A stretch of DNA of 64,000 nt from DATMER01 sp031390755. GTDB taxonomy: Bacteria > Acidobacteriota > Thermoanaerobaculia > Multivoradales > UBA5704. Location: positions 1 through 64,000 of the forward strand of contig JANMTS010000105.1 in the NCBI GenBank assembly GCA_031390755.1, given 5' to 3'. Of the stretch, positions 1-41,400 are shown in pieces (the first letter of the stretch is position 1; each line of letters begins with the position of its first letter). Made by a program: the position numbers and the translations under genes. The notes under the pieces are model-generated. The model was not told the DNA's origin. It worked only from the letters and a program-made list of their open reading frames with translations, and did no database searches.

Positions 1-3000
1 GCCGCGGTCCGCACGGTGGTCGACCGGCACGAGATCCTGCGCACGTCCTTCGAGCTAACGCCGGGCCTGAGCCTGCCCGTCCAGGTGGTGAAAGACTCCG
101 CGGCCCCCGACGGCCTCGCCGTCGAGCTGAGGGGGGAGGAGCTCCATCTCTCCCTGCCGGCCTTGCTGGGCGACGTGCGCAGTCTGGCGATCCTGGCTGA
201 GGAGATCCTGGCTGCCGGCTCCGGAGCCGGGATGGACGACACCGAGCCGCCGCTCCAGTTCGCCGACATCGCTGAATGGCAGAACCATCTTCTGGAGTCG
301 CCCGAGACCGCCGACGCCGTGGCCGGCTGGGCCGATTTCTGGCGGGAGCGCGAGATCTCCTCCCAGCTCGACCTGCCGCTCCCCCTGGAGGAGCCCCGGA
401 CCGGAGCGCAGTTCGATCCGGGTTCAGTGCCGGTGCCGCTCTCCGCGGAGATCATAGGGTCGGTCCGCGGTCTGCTGCTCCCCGCCTGGCTGATCGTGCT
501 GGCGCGCAGCACCGGCCGGAGCGATGTCCTGGTGGGGATCTTCTCGGAGGGCCGCGACTATGAGGATCTGCTCGGCGCGGTCGGGCCCTTCGCGCGGTAT
601 CTGCCGGTACACGTGCGGCTGCGGCCGGGGATGACGCTGGACGAGTTGGGCGCCGCGGTGGCGAAGGAGACGGAGGGCGCCCTCCGGCGGCAGGAGCACT
701 TCAGTTGGGATGGCGTCGATCCAGCGAAACCGGCGGCCTTCTTCCCTGCCTGCTTCGAGACGGGGAACCAGGGTGTCGTCGACCGTTTCGGTCTCTGCCT
801 GGCCTGCGACGCCGGGGACGCCGGGGAGCTGCGGCTTCACCTGAGATTCGACCGCGGCCGTCTCCGGCCTGAAGCCGTGGAGCTTCTGGCCGAGCGGCTG
901 GCCGTCTGCCTGGGAGCCCTGGCGGGCGCGATCGCCCGGCGGCCGGCGACGCCGGTCGAGGATCTGGAGATCCTCGGAGCCGCCGAGCGGCGCCAGCTGA
1001 CCCGAGAGTGGAGCGGCGCCGCCGAGGCCGCCGTCGAGCCTCCCGAGGCCTGCCTCCACCGGCGGATCGAGGAGCAGGCGGACCGCACGCCGGACCGGCC
1101 GGCCGTCGAGGACGACCGGGAGCGGCTCACCTACCGCGAGCTGGACGAGCGGGCGAACCGGCTCGCCCACCATCTGCGCGCCCTGGGGGTGGGGCTGGAG
1201 ACGCCCGTGGTCCTGGCCGTCGAGCGCTCGGCGCGGGCGGTGGCGGCGCTGCTCGCGGTGCTCAAGGCCGGCGGCACCTACATTCCGCTCGACCCCGGGC
1301 ATCCCGCCGAGAGGCTGCGGCTTCTCCTGGAAGACACCGGCGCGCCACTGATCCTCGCGGACCGGCGGACGGCGATGCCGTTCTCCGGAGCCCGCGTCGT
1401 GGATCTGGACGCCGACGCCGAAGCGATCGCCGCCCGGCCGGCCTCGCGGCCCGAAGGCGGGGCGCTGGCCGGGTCGCTCGCTTACGGGATCTACACCTCG
1501 GGCTCGACCGGCCGGCCCAAGCGCGTCGCCGTGGAGCACCGCTCGCCGCTCGCCCTGTTCGCCGGCCTCGAAGCCGCGGTGCTCGGCCCGCACCTGTCGG
1601 TGGACGGCGCTCCGCTGCGGGTCAGCCTGAACGCACCGCTCATCTTTGATGCCTCTGTCCAGCAGCTCGTCTTCCTCACGGCCGGCCACACGCTCCGCGT
1701 CGTCCCCGAAGAGGTGCGAGCGGACGGCCCGGCCCTTGTGCGGTTCCTGCGCGACCAGGCGCTCGACGTGTTCGACTGCACGCCGTCGCAGCTCCGCCTG
1801 CTGGTCGCGGCCGGGCTTCTCGACAGTTCAGCGCCGGGCGCTCCCGGTGTCTTCCTGGTCGCGGGCGAGGCGGTCGACGAGGCGCTGTGGTCGGCGCTGG
1901 CGCGCTCGGAACGCTCGGCCTTCTACAACATCTATGGCCCGACCGAAGTCACCGTGGACGCCACGGCGCGGCGGATCACGCCCGGAGACCGGCCGGGGAT
2001 CGGGCGCCCCCTGCCCGGCTACGAGGTGTACCTGCTGGATCCGCTCCTGCGGCTGGTGCCGGCCGGCGCGCCGGGCGAGATCTGTCTCGGCGGAGCGGGC
2101 CTGGCGCGCGGCTACGCGGGGCGTCCGGAGATCACGGCCGAGCGCTTCGTGCCGCACCCCTACTCGGAGCGCCCCGGCGCGCGGCTCTACCGCACGGGCG
2201 ACCTGGCGCGGTATCGCCTGGAAGGGCATTGGCCGGATGGAGAGCTGGAGTTCCTGGGCCGGCTCGATCATCAGGTGAAGATCCGCGGCTTCCGCATCGA
2301 GCTGGGAGAGATCGAGTCGGCGCTGCTCGGGCACCCCTGGGTCGCGGGGGGCGCGGTCCTGGCGAGGGAGGACCGGCTCGTCGCCTACGTCTGCCCGGCT
2401 CCGGAGGCGCCCCGCTCCTGGTCCGAGACCCAGGCCGGTCTCTATCGCTTTCTCGCCGAACGGCTCCCGGCCTACATGGTGCCGGCCGCGTTCGTGCCTC
2501 TCTCCGATCTCCCGCGGCTGCCGAACGGCAAGCTCGACCGGCGCGCCCTTCCCGATCCCTCGGAGATCCGAGCCGGGGACGGGGAGCTTCTCGCTCCGCG
2601 CACGGCGGTCGAAGAGATCCTGGCGGGCGTCTGGGGCGAGCTGCTCCGCGTCGACCGCGTGGGCCTCGGCGACGACTTCTTCGCGCTCGGCGGGCACTCG
2701 CTCCTGGCGACCCAACTCGCGTCCCGGGTGCGCGACCTGTTCCGGGTCGAGATCAAGGTCCGTTCCCTGTTCGAATCGCCGACGCTGGCCGCGTTCGCGG
2801 CGGACGTGGCCGCGGCGCAGCTCGCGGGCGGCACGTCCGGAGCGCCACCCCTGCGGCCGGTGGCTCGCGACGGGCACCTTCCTCTCTCCCACGGCCAGCA
2901 GAGGCTCTGGCTCCACCAGCAGCTCGAGCCGGAGTCCGCGGCGTACAACCTGCCGATGACTCTCCGCCTCGAAGGAGGGCTGAACGCCGCAGCGCTTGCC

Positions 3001-4304
3001 GCCGCCTTCCGCGAGCTGGTGCGTCGTCACGAAGCGCTTCGAACGGCGTTTCCTTCGGGCCCGGCGGCGGGTGGCGAGCCGGTCCAGGAAGTCCTGCCTC
3101 CCCGGGAGATCGTTCTGCCGCTCGTCGACCTCTCCGGTCTGGGAGAGCGGTCCGAGCCGGAGGCGCGCCGGCTACTCGTCCAGGACTCCCGACGGCCGTT
3201 CCACCTGGCCTCCGGGCCCGCTCTGCGCGCGCTCCTGCTGCGGCTGGGGTCCGCGGATCACGGTCTCGGCGTGACGCTGCATCACATCGTGAGCGATGCC
3301 TGGTCCCTGGACGTGCTGACGCGCGAGCTGGTCGAGCTGTATTCGGCGCTGAGGGAAGGGCGGCGGGCCGCCCTGGCGGACCTGCCGGTTCAGTACGCCG
3401 ACTACGCGAGCTGGCAGCGCGGCTGGCTTCAAGGGCAGGTGCTCGACGATCAGCTCGCCTGGTGGCGCCGCCGGCTGGACGGCGCGCCGCCGCTGATTCG
3501 GCTTTCCACGGACCGGCCGCGGCCGGCGATCCAGACGTTCCGGGGCGCCCAGCTCGGGTTCGAGCTGTCGCCTGAGCTCAGTGGACGCCTGCGCGATCTC
3601 GGCCGCCGCGAGGGCTGCACGCCGTTCATGACTCTCTTCGCGGCGTTCCTGGTGCTCCTCCACGATGCCTCGGGCGAGGAGGATCTCGTGGTCGGCTCGC
3701 CGGTGAGCGGCAGAACCCGGCGCGAGATCGAGGGTCTGATCGGCTTCTTCGTCAACACGCTGCCATTGCGCGCCGACCTGTCCGGCGATCCGGCGTTCCG
3801 CGAGCTGCTGGCGCGCGTGCGGCACACGGCCCTGGAGGCGTTCGCCCACGAGCACCTGCCGTTCGACCGGCTGATCGGCGAGCTGCGGCTCAAGCGCAGC
3901 CTGAGCCATGGCGCGCTGTTCCAGGTCGGGTTTACCTTCCAGGCCGTGCAGGGGGAGGCGCCGGAGATTCCGGGCCTCGCGGTCCGGCCCTTCCGCCTGG
4001 GGCTGGAGACGACCCAGTTCGATCTGAACCTGACGGTGATCGACACGCCGGGGCTCTCCGGGGGGTTGCAGTACAGCACGGACCTCTTCGACGAAGCCAC
4101 GGTAGCCGCCATGATCGAACGGTTCCGGCAGATCCTGGAGCGCATCGCGGAGGAGCCGGGGCTCGCGCTGAGCGGGCTGCGCGGCCATCTGGCCGACTCC
4201 GAGCGCCGGCGTTGGGAAGCAGTTCAAGCCGAGCTGGAGCAGGCGAGCGCGAAGGGATTCCAGGGCCGGAAGCGCCAGGCCGTTACAGCCCCGGGAAGGC
4301 CGTG

Positions 4305-4305
<1 letters not shown>
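1..4305 (+). CDS. NRPS subunit 1 (5'-truncated): Cx-A(Gln)-T-C
   Basis: Non-ribosomal peptide synthetase module, cytoplasmic. The reading frame is open from base 1 and enters mid-domain at a VDRHEILRT motif; about 60 N-terminal residues are missing compared with the sister subunits. Domains in window residues: condensation-like Cx about 1-325, with LPALLGDVRS (about 52-61) where HHxxxDG should be; adenylation about 345-870 (A3 TSGSTGRPK near 500, A5 IYGPTE near 645, A10 LPNGKLDRR near 843); carrier domain with phosphopantetheine Ser900 (LGGHSLL); canonical condensation domain about 960-1390 with HHIVSDAWS at 1094; then a charged tail of about 40 residues. Pocket residues read by eye, DAQDLAIVDK, resemble the known Gln code DAQDLGVVDK. 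Oddities: Arg replaces the usual Gly after the A3 lysine (PKR), and the C motif ends DA rather than DG. It ends in TGATG, sharing one base with the next start. NRPS identity is certain; the substrate is inferred. Confidence 0.95.

Positions 4306-4307
<2 letters not shown>
4293..4307 (+). promoter_or_regulatory. RBS and TGATG coupling, NRPS 1 to NRPS 2
   Basis: A GGGAAGG ribosome-binding sequence (4293-4299) lies five bases before the ATG at 4305, and that ATG shares its A with the TGA stop of the upstream gene. The start is supported by the protein, which opens with GFRLSPQQERLW like the other subunits. An in-frame ATG at 4212 would add 31 residues unlike anything at the other subunit starts. 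The arrangement implies translational coupling. Confidence 0.7.
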
Positions 4308-33100
<28,793 letters not shown>

Positions 33101-34483
33101 GCGACGATCTGCGTGTCGATCGGCGTCTACGACGGCGGCGAACGGCTGTCCATGGGGCGACCGATCCCTGGAGTGCGCGTCTACCTGATTGACCTCTGGG
33201 GCGCCCCGGCGGCGCTCGGCGCGGCTGGCGAGCTCTGGGTCGGCGGCGTCGGCCTGGCGCACGGCTATCTGGAAATGCCCCACCTCACCGCCGAGCGGTT
33301 CGTCCCCGATCCGTTCTCGGGCCTGCCCGGCGAGCGCCTCTACCGCACCGGCGACCTCGCGCGCTTCCGGTCGGACGGCGAGCTGGAGTTCCTCGGCCGC
33401 GCCGACAGCCAGGTCAAGCTGCGCGGCTTCCGCGTCGAGCCGGGCGAGGTCGAGGCCGCGCTCGCCGATCATCCGGGGGTGCGCGACGCCGCCGTGGTGG
33501 TCCAGGGATCGAGCCTGGTCGCCTTCGTCGTTCGGATGGGGGACGACGCCGACGCCGCCGGCCTGCGAGGCTTCCTCAAGAGCCGGCTGCCGGACTTCAT
33601 GGTGCCCGGCCGCTTCGCCTTCCTGGATGCCCTGCCGCAGACGCCGGCCGGCAAGGTCGACCGCGCCGGCCTCGCGCGCCGCACGGTCCCGGACGAGGAG
33701 ACGGCGGAGAGCGGGACGGCGGCCGCGATCGAGGCGTCGCCCGCCGGGGAGATCCTCGCCGGCATCTTCGCGGACGTGCTCGGCCGCTCGCGGGTCGGCG
33801 CGGACGACGACTTCTTCGCGCTCGGCGGCCACTCGCTGCTGGCCACGCAGGCGGCGTCGCGCATCCGCGAGGCCTTCGGCGTCGAGATGCCGCTGCGGGC
33901 GCTGTTCGAGAGCCCGACGCCCGCGGGGCTCGCCGGCCGCATGGAGGAGCTGCTCTCGGGCGGAAGCTCCGGGGCTGGCGCCCCGATCCTCCCGATGCCT
34001 CCGGAGCGTCGAGCCGCCGGGAACCTCCCCCTGTCCTTCGCGCAACAGCGGCTCTGGGTCTTCGAGCAGCTCCACCCGGGCACCGCGGCCTACAGCATCC
34101 CGATGGCGATCCGCCTGCTCGGCGGCCTCGACGCCGGAGCGCTGCGCGCCGCCTTCGAGGCCGTGGCCGCGCGCCATGAGGTGCTGCGCACCGGCTTCCG
34201 GGAGATCGACGGCAGCCCGGTCCAGGCGATCGAGCCGGCCGTGGAGATCGCTCTGCCGCGGATCGACCTGACCGCCGTGGCGCCGGACCGTAGGGAGACG
34301 GAGGTCCGGGCCGCCGTCCGCGCGCTCGGCGGCGTGCCGTTCGACCTCGGCCGCCCGCCGCTGATGCGGACGGCGCTGCTAGATCTGGCGCCGGGCGAGA
34401 GCGTGCTCGTCCTCGTCCTCCACCACATCGTGGCGGACGGCTGGTCCATGGGCATCCTGGTGCGCGAGCTGACCGCGCTCTAC

Positions 34484-34507
34484 CGCGGTTTCCTCCGCGG
34501 TTTCCTC
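34484..34507 (+). repeat. 12-bp tandem duplication in a condensation domain
   Basis: CGCGGTTTCCTC occurs twice in direct succession, giving RGFLRGFL shortly after the HHIVADGWS motif. The sister C domains carry no such duplication at this loop, so it is an in-frame slippage product. Confidence 0.8.
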
Positions 34508-35462
34508 CGCGATGCGCCCGGGGAGCCCGCGCCGCTTCCGGATCTTCCGGTCCAGTACGCGGACTTCGCGGCCTGGCAGCAGGAGCGGCTGATCGGCGCC
34601 GAGCTGGACCGGTTGCTCGGCTGGTGGACCCTCCGGCTCTCGGGCGCGCCGCCGCGGCTGGAGCTGCCGTTCGCACGGCCGGCCGGGGCGCAGCGCTTCC
34701 GCGGCGCGGCCCGCTCGCGCGCGATCGGCCCGGAGCTGGCCGGCAACCACAAGGCGCTCGGCCGGGGCGAGTCCGCGACCCTCTTCATGGTGCTCCTCGC
34801 CGGCTTCCAGGCCCTGCTCTCGATCCGCGGCGGCGGCACCGACATCGTGGTCGGCACCGACGTGGCCAACCGCAACCGCGCCGAGACCGAGGGGCTGATC
34901 GGCTTCTTCATCAACCAGCTCGCGCTGCGCACCGATCTGTCCGGCAACCCGACGTTCCGCGAGCTGCTGGCGCGGGTGCGCGAAACGTCCCTCGGCGCGT
35001 TCGCCCACCAGGATCTGCCGTTCGACCGGCTGGTGGACGCCCTCGGCGTGCCCCGCGACCTGGGGAGCTTTCCGATCTTCCAGGCCAAGCTCAATCTCCA
35101 GAACGCGCAGACCGCGCTGGACACCCGGCCCGTCGAGCTGCCGGGGCTGCGCCTCCAGCCGCTGGCCGGCGAGACCGGCACGTCTCAGCTCGCGCTGAAC
35201 CTGCGGGTCGCCGAGAGCCCGGCCGGCCTCGCCTGCACCTTGGAGCACGACACCGACCTCTTCGAGGCGGAGGCGATCGACCGGCTGCTCGGAGAGCTGG
35301 AGGCGCTGCTCGCCGCCGTGGCGGCGCGGCCGGAGACGCGGCTCGACGAGCTGGCGGCGGCCCTCGACCAGGCCGAGCGCGGGCGCCGCGCCGAGAAGGA
35401 CCGGGAGATCGAGGGCGCCGACCGGGCGCAGCTGCGGGCGTTCCGCCGGCCGGCCGGCGGCC

Positions 35463-35479
35463 GGAGACCGGCATCATGA
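35463..35479 (+). promoter_or_regulatory. Weak RBS and ATGA coupling, NRPS 3 to NRPS 4
   Basis: GGAG at 35463-35466 lies nine bases before the ATG at 35476, which overlaps the TGA stop (ATGA). A second ATG at 35503, nine codons in, cannot be excluded. The coupling shows the downstream gene expects ribosomes finishing subunit 3, which matters for the effect of the TAG at 33098. Confidence 0.55.
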
Positions 35480-38400
35480 CTTCGACAGGGAGCCGCAGCA
35501 CGATGGACGCCGCCGACCTCGCTACCGCCGACCTGGACACTGCCGAGCTCCAGGGATTCCTCCTCTCGCCGCAGCAGCAGAGGCTCTGGCGGCTGCAGGG
35601 GGACGAGGGCGTCGGCGCCTTCCGCGGCCAGTGCGCTCTTCGCCTGACGGGCGAGGTCGACCGCGAGGCTCTGAGCCGCAGCCTGGACGAGGCCGCCGCC
35701 CGGCACGAGATCCTGCGCACCGCGTTCCGGTCCATGCCCGGGATGGAGCTGCCGCTCCAGGTGATCCTCGATCCCGCGCCGGTCCGCCTGGACGAGCTGG
35801 ACCGGAGCGCCTTCGAGGAGGCCGATCCGGAGGCGTTCGACCGCGCCGCGCTGGCCCGCGGCGACGTCTTCCGCGCGCGCCTCGTCCACGTTGCGCCGGA
35901 CGAGCATCTCCTGGTGCTCGACCTGCCCGCGCTCTGCGCCGACCTCGCCAGCCTGGAGGCGCTCGGCGCCGAGATCGCCGCGGCGTACGCCGGCAGCCCC
36001 GCGGCCCCGGACGCCGAGCCGCCCATGCAGTACGCGGACGTGGCCGACTGGCAGAATCAGCTCCTCGACGCCGAGGAGGGCGCCGAGCACCTCGACCGCT
36101 GGCGCGAGCACTGGAGGGAGCGCGAGATCCCGGCCCTGCTCGACCTGCGCCTGCCGCTCGAGGAGCCGATCGGAGAGGAAGGCGGGTCGTTCGCGCCGGC
36201 CGAGATCCCGGTCCCGCTGCCGGCCGGCCTCGCCGACGCCCTCGCCCGGCTGGCCGGCGAGTGGGAGGCGCCGCTGCCGCTGGTCCTGCTCGCCGCCTGG
36301 CAGATCCTCCTGCGCCGGAGCACCGGCCGGCCGGATGTGCTCGTCGGCGTCCTCCACGACGGCCGGCGCTACGAGGAGCTGCGCACCGCTGTCGGTCCGC
36401 TCGCCCGTTTCCTGCCTATCCACGTCCACCTGCCGGAGACGCTGACCGTGCACGAGGCCGTGGAGCTGGCGTGCGCCGCCGACGAGGAAGCCTCCCGCCG
36501 CCAGGAGCGCTTCAGCTGGGCCCATCTCCCGGGCCGCGACGGGGTTCCGGCCACGCGGTCGTTCTTCCCGGCCGGCTTCGAGGCCTGGGAGGCGCCGCCG
36601 GTACACGGCGCGAAGGTGTCGCTCGCCCGGCGGTCCGGCGTGCTCGACCGGTACAAGCTGGAGCTGGCGAGCGTTCTCCGAGGGGGCGAGCTGGAGATCG
36701 AGCTGCGCTACGACCCTGCCCGCTTCCGCCGCGAATCCGTGGAGATCCTGGCCGAGCGCTTCCGGACGCTGCTCGCGTCCGTGGCGGCATGCCCCGAGGC
36801 GCCGATCCAGGCGCTCGACGTGATCGGAGAGGGCGAGGTCCGGCGGCTGGAAGGGTTCGCAGTCTTCGCTGCCGTCGACGCACCGGCCGGTGATCGAAGC
36901 GGCACGATCCACGGGCTGTTCGAGCAGCAGGCGCGGCGCACGCCGGACCGGCCGGCCGTCTGGCACGACGGCTCCGCGCTCACCTATGTCGAGCTCGACG
37001 AGCGCGCCAACCGGCTGGCTCGTCGCCTGATCGGGCTGGGGGTCCGTCTGGAGACGCCGGTCGCGATCTGCTTCGAGCGCTCGGCCGTCATGGTCGTGGC
37101 GATCTTCGGCATCCTCAAGGCGGGCGGAACCTGGGTGCCGCTCGATCCGACCCACCCGCCCGAGCGCATGGCCTTCGTGCTCGACAGCGTGCGGGCGCCG
37201 CTGCTGCTCACCACCTCGTCGCTCCGGGCCACCGTGCCGGCCGGCGAGACTCAGGTCGTCTGCCTTGATGAGGAGACTCTCGACGACCAGCCTTCGACGA
37301 GCCCGGACATCGACGTTCCCGAGGGGGCCGCCGCCTACGCGATCTACACCTCGGGGTCGACCGGCCGTCCCAAGGGAGTGATGGTCGAGCACCGCGCGGC
37401 GGTCAACCTCCTGGTTGGTCTGGAGGCCTCAGTCCTGCCTGAAGGATCTCCGCTCAAGGCGAGCCTCAACGCGCCGCTCGCCTTCGACGCCTCGGTGCAG
37501 CAGCTCGTCCTGCTCCTCGCTGGCCACACGCTCTACGTCGTGCCCGAGGAGGTGCGGACGGACGGCGCGGCGCTGGTCGGCTTCCTCCAGGCTCAGGAGC
37601 TGGACCTCTTCGACTGTACGCCGTCGCAGCTCCGCATCCTGCTCGCGGGCGGGCTGCTGAGCGCGGCCGGTTCCGTTCCGAAAGCCGTGCTCGTGGCGGG
37701 CGAGCCGATCGACGAGCCCACCTGGGCGGCACTGGCCGGCTCGGAGCGGACGGCCTTCTACAATATCTATGGCCCCACCGAGTGTACGGTCGACGCGACC
37801 GCGCACCGCATCGGCACGCCGCCGGCCGGATCGATCGGCCGGCCGCTCGCCGGCTACGAAGTCCGGCTGCTGGACTCCGGGCTGCTCCCGGTGCCGATCG
37901 GCGCCCCCGGCGAGCTGGTGATCGGCGGCGCCGGCCTGGCGCGCGGCTATGCGGGCCGTCCGGATCTCACCGCGGAGCGCTTCGTTCCCGATCCCTCTCT
38001 ATCTGGCAAGCCGGGCGCGCGCCTCTATCGCACGGGCGACCTGGCGCGCTTCGATCCGTCCGGCCATCTGGAGTTCCTGGGCCGGGTGGACAACCAGGTC
38101 AAGATCCGCGGCTACCGCATCGAGCCCGGAGAGATCGAGGCCGTGCTGCTCGGTCATCCCGGGGTCCGGGAGGCCGTGGTCGTGCCCCGTCCGGGCCCTG
38201 GGGAAGAGGGCGCGATCCTCGTCGCCTATCTAATACCGTCGAACGAGGCGACATCGGGCTTTGAGGACGGCGAGCTGCACGCCTTCCTGCGCCAGCGGCT
38301 GCCGGTCTACATGGTGCCGTCGCTGTTCATCCCGGTACCCGTCTTCCCGCTGACCGGCAGCGGCAAGGTGGACCGCCGGGCGCTCATCCGCCGGCCGCTG

Positions 38401-41400
38401 CCGGAGCGCAAGGGCCGGCGGGCGGGAGCGCCGAAGGTGGCGCCGGCCAACGAGGCCGAGCGCGCGCTGGTGGAGATCTGGCAGGACGTTCTCCGCGCCG
38501 AGGAGATCTCGACCGCGGACAACTTCTTCCAGCTCGGCGGCGACTCGATCCTGAGCATCCAGGTCATCTCGCGGGCGCGGCAGCGCGGGCTCCACCTGAC
38601 GGCGCGGCAGATCTTCGAGCACCAGACCGTGGCCGAGCTGGCGCGGGTTGCGGCAGCGGGCGAGGTCGGGCCGCGGCAGGCTGGCGATGACGGTCCCGTG
38701 TCGGGACCCGTGCCGCTGACGCCGATCCAGCGCATCTACCTGGAGCAGGGGCTCGTCCATCCCGAGCACTACAACCAGACCCTGCTCCTCGAAGCCGCGC
38801 CCGGCGAGGAGCGGCTCGATTTCGGACGCCTGCGGCGCGCGCTGGCCGCGCTCCTGGAGCACCACGACGCGCTGCGCATGCGCTTCGAGGGGCACGGCGG
38901 GGAGACGGCTCAGCGCAACGAGCCTCCAGGAGGTGAGCCGCCGCTCGTCGAGGTCGACCTTTCGGCGTTGCCTTCGGGGTTTCGGACGGTTGCCCTGGAG
39001 ACCGCCGCCGACCGGGTTCAGCGCAGCCTGGACCTCGCCGCCGGGCCTCTCCTTCGCGCGGTGATGTTTCACGTGGAGCCCGGCCTGCCGGACCGCTTCC
39101 TCATGGTCGTCCATCACCTGGTGGTGGACGGAGTCTCCTGGCGCATCCTCCTCGAAGACCTGGAAAACCTGTATCGGAAGGGGTGGAACGGGCGGAGCGG
39201 GACCGGCGCACTGCCGCTGAAAACGACCTCCTTCCGCCGCTGGGCCGAGCGGCTGGTCGAGCACGCCCGTTCGGAAGACGCCGAGGCGCAGGTCCGCTAC
39301 TGGCTTGACCGGGCTGGGACCGCCGCGCCGCCGCTGCCCGCGGACCACGAGACCGGCGCCAACACGGTGTCTGCGGTCGGCGTGGTGCGCGTGGCCCTGG
39401 ACGCGGACGAGACGCGCCGGCTTCTCCAGGAGGTGCCGCGCGCCTACCGCACCCAGATCAACGACGTGCTCGCCACCGCGCTCGTCGAGGCGTTCGGCGG
39501 CTGGACCGGCACGCGCCGGCTCTGGCTGGAGATGGAAGGCCACGGCCGCGAGGATGTCTTCTCCGACCTGGACGTGTCGCGGACCGTGGGCTGGTTCACG
39601 ACCGTGTACCCCGTGCTGCTCGACCTGGATGGGATTGATCCCGAAACCGGCGGGCCGGGCGAGTCGCTCAAGGCAGTCAAGGAGCAGCTGCGCGCCGTGC
39701 CTGAGCGCGGCTTCGCGTTCAGCCTGATGCGCCATCTCGGCGAGGAGGGCCTGAAAAGCCGCCTGGCCGCGGTGCCGCAGCCCGAGGTCATCTTCAACTA
39801 CCTGGGCCAGTTTGATCAGGCCGTCGCCGAAGGCCGGCTGTTCCGCGGCGCACGCGAGTCGTCCGGTCTGGCCCGCAGCGAGGCGCACACACGGGCCAGC
39901 CTGATCGAGGTCAACGGCAGCGTGGCGAACGGACGGCTGGCGATCGTCTGGGCCTACAGCGAGAACCGGCACCGCCGCGGGACGATCGAGGCGCTGGCCG
40001 GTCGGTTCCTCGACGCGCTGCGCTCCATCGTGGAGCACTGCACGGCGCCGGGCGTCGAAGGCTTCACGCCGTCCGACTTCCCGCTCGCGAGGATCGATCA
40101 GGCGGACCTCGAACGTCTTCTGGCCGGAGCCGGCCGGGTGGAGGACGTCTATCCGGCCACGCCGATGCAGGAGGGGCTGCTCTTCCACAGCCGGCTCGCC
40201 CCGAGGTCGGGCGCGCACATCGGCCAGCTCAACCTTCTCTTCCGCGGCGCCGTCGATCCCGTCGCCTTCGGGCGCGCCTGGGGCCGGGTTCTCGAACGGC
40301 ACGCCGTCCTGCGCACGAGCTTCTTCGGGCTCGACAGCCTGCTTCAGGTGGTCCATCCCGAGGTTCCGGTGCCGCTGGAGGTGCTCGACTGGCGGGACGC
40401 GTCGTCTGGAGACCAGCGGGACGAGCGGGGCGTCCGGCTGGAGGCGTACCTGGATTCGAACCTGCGGCGGGGTTTCGACGCCGCGACGCCTCCGCTCATG
40501 CGCCTGACGCTGATCCGGATGGAGGAGGAAGCCTGGCGCTTCGTCTGGCTCCACCACCACGCCATTCTCGACGGCTGGTCGCTGCCGATCCTGCTGCGCG
40601 AGTTCCTGGCCTTCTACCAGGATGCCGAGGCCGTCCTGGAGCGGCCCCCCGCGTATCGCGACTACATCGCCTGGATGGTGCGGCAGGATCTCGCCGCCGC
40701 CGAGGCCTTCTGGCGGCGCGAGCTGGCCGGCTTCCAGGGCGCCGGCCCGCTGGGCGGGCAGATCGACGGCCAGCCGGACGACCCGATCTTCGGCTGGGTG
40801 CTCTCCTCGGTTCCCGCGGAGACGACGGACGCCCTGCGGGCGCTCGCCCGCAGCTTGAACCTTACGCTCAACACGGTGGTCCAGGGCGCCTGGGCGCTCC
40901 TGCTACGAGCGTTTGGATCGGGCGGCGACGTGGTCTTCGGCGTGGTCACCTCCGGGCGCTCGGCGCCGGTCGAAGGGCTCGACGCCATGGTCGGCCTGTT
41001 CGTGAACACGCTGCCGGCGCGGGTGCGGATGGGGGCCGGCGACGAGGTGGAGCCCTGGCTGCGCGGCATCCAGGAGAGCCAGGCCGAGCAGCGCCAGCTC
41101 GAATACAGCCCGCTCGTCCAGGTGCAGGCGTGGAGCGAGGTGCCGCGCGGGCTGCCGCTCTTCGAGAGCCTGCTCGCGTTCGAGAACTTTCCGGTGGACG
41201 ACTCGGTGCGCGAGCGGGCCGGGCAGACCCTGGGGATCGGCGAGGCCGAGGCCTTCGAGCAGTCGAGCTATCCGCTCGCCCTGGCCGCGAGCCCCGGCGC
41301 CGCTCTGGTCGTGAAGATCACCTTCGATCCGCGCCGCTTCGAGCGCGCCGACGCCGAGCGCCGGCTCCGGGGGCTGGAGTCGCTGCTCGCCGGTCTCGCG

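Larger units (their letters stand above)
33113..35479 (+). pseudogene. NRPS subunit 3, portion after the TAG: rest of A, T, terminal C
   Basis: In-frame continuation of subunit 3. The frame is open directly from 33101; 33113 is only the first possible GTG start. It encodes the second part of an adenylation domain (A7 YRTGDLARF, A8 VKLRGFRVEPGE, A10 TPAGKVDR), a carrier domain (Ser at 33833, LGGHSLLAT), a canonical condensation domain (HHIVADGWS from 34421) and a charged tail ending PAGGRRPAS. No ribosome-binding sequence precedes 33113 or the nearby ATG, and a half adenylation domain would not work alone, so separate translation is unlikely. If the TAG is a sequence error or is read through, this belongs to one polypeptide of about 6800 residues. 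If it is real, this part is a silent remnant with no other lesion over 790 codons. A 12-bp duplication (34484-34507) adds an RGFL repeat within the C domain. Confidence 0.8.

Noticed and set aside
4212..4304. Upstream ATG at 4212 as start of subunit 2
   Set aside because: It would overlap subunit 1 by about 94 bases and add residues unlike the other subunit starts; ATG 4305 has a good RBS and TGATG overlap.
34624..35475. In-frame extension of subunit 4 back to 34624
   Set aside because: The region codes for the terminal C domain of subunit 3 in another frame, and the extension is Arg-rich nonsense; ATG 35476 overlaps the upstream stop.
33113..35479. The part of subunit 3 after the TAG as an independent gene starting at GTG 33113
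   Set aside because: No ribosome-binding sequence, the homology continues seamlessly across the TAG, and a protein beginning in mid-A domain would not be functional.
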